Origin: SXOA01 sp051004015
GTDB taxonomy: Bacteria > Planctomycetota > Planctomycetia > Pirellulales > Pirellulaceae
DNA: 22,640 nt
Reading direction: 5' to 3'
Assembly: GCA_051004015.1 (NCBI GenBank)
Contig: JBPCKT010000106.1
Span: forward strand, 1-22,640
The position numbers and the translations under genes were made by a program. The notes beneath the pieces are model-generated. The model made no database searches. It saw nothing but the letters and a program-made list of their open reading frames with translations, and was not told where the DNA came from. Below are positions 22,519 to 22,640 of the stretch, piece by piece; position 1 is the first letter of the stretch; each line of letters opens with the position of its first letter.

Positions 22519-22640
22519 AGAGCAGCAACACCCGCAAGACCGGCCGCGACCACTGGCCCCACGCCTTCACCGCCCTCCTCGCCGGCGGCGGCGTCCGCGG
22601 CGGCCAGGTCTACGGCAGCACCAACGAAAACGGCGGCTAC
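22519..22640. repeat. terminal direct repeat, right copy (122 bp)
   Basis: Identical to bases 1-122. From 22521 it is read as the conserved SSNTRKTGRDHWPHAF part of DUF1501. The sequence immediately to its left, in the same frame, reads as GEFGRTP-lacking, proline- and glycine-rich text that is not DUF1501. The right copy is therefore a 5'-truncated gene piece, a chimeric junction, or a k-mer overlap. Confidence 0.95.

Noticed and set aside
1..22640. The window as a real 22.5-kb circular replicon
   Set aside because: It carries essential chromosomal genes, no replication or mobilisation gene, and its ends match within a multicopy conserved gene family; an assembly effect is more likely.

Overview
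The window is GC-rich bacterial chromosome that I assign to the Planctomycetota. The basis is gene content: two PSCyt1/PSCyt2(DUF1549)/PSD1(DUF1553) cytochrome proteins, two complete and one partial DUF1501 protein with twin-arginine-type leaders, a secreted PQQ-propeller protein, and a BlaI/M56 pair whose M56 member carries Ig-like repeats. Housekeeping genes (pheS, pheT, ybeY, epmA) sit among these lineage-specific genes, so this is chromosome and not a plasmid or phage. I see no tRNA, rRNA, transposase, integrase or convincing CRISPR array.

Layout. 1-269 is the C-terminal end of a DUF1501 gene. 270-610 has no intact gene, only a short planctomycete-like membrane-anchor remnant. 611-3814 (+) is pheS-pheT, separated by a 150-bp inverted-repeat element with G-quadruplex-type arms; a related C-rich tract lies in frame inside pheT. 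3848-11215 (-) reads, in transcription order, as PSCyt/PSD1, DUF1501, ybeY, PQQ-propeller protein and a seven-helix membrane protein. The first three are 2-4 nt apart and look like an operon. 11334-11609 (+) is a small DUF1844 gene with a promoter placed for a leaderless mRNA. A perfect nested palindrome at 11611-11676 separates it from the next minus-strand cluster. 11678-17317 (-) reads DUF1501, HAD phosphatase, PSCyt/PSD1, epmA, the last two joined by a TAATG stop/start overlap.

17318-17925 is a 608-bp divergent intergenic region. It holds a repeat-bounded, MITE-like segment and then a promoter with two BlaI-type palindromes. 17926-21059 (+) is a blaI-M56 operon (ATGA overlap): a repressor and a membrane zinc-protease receptor with five beta-sandwich repeats where BlaR1 would have its penicillin sensor. 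21215-22342 (-) is a membrane fatty-acid desaturase starting at TTG behind a strong Shine-Dalgarno sequence.

The last 122 bases repeat the first 122 exactly. They encode a conserved DUF1501 stretch, so the ends may reflect assembly through a multicopy sequence; the window should not be taken as a real 22.5-kb circle without read evidence. The most unusual things here are the repeat element that supplies the pheT leader and its relative inside the pheT coding region, the M56 receptor with its dual operator, the non-canonical YbeY metal motif, and the coupling of ybeY and epmA to planctomycete cytochrome/DUF1501 gene sets.
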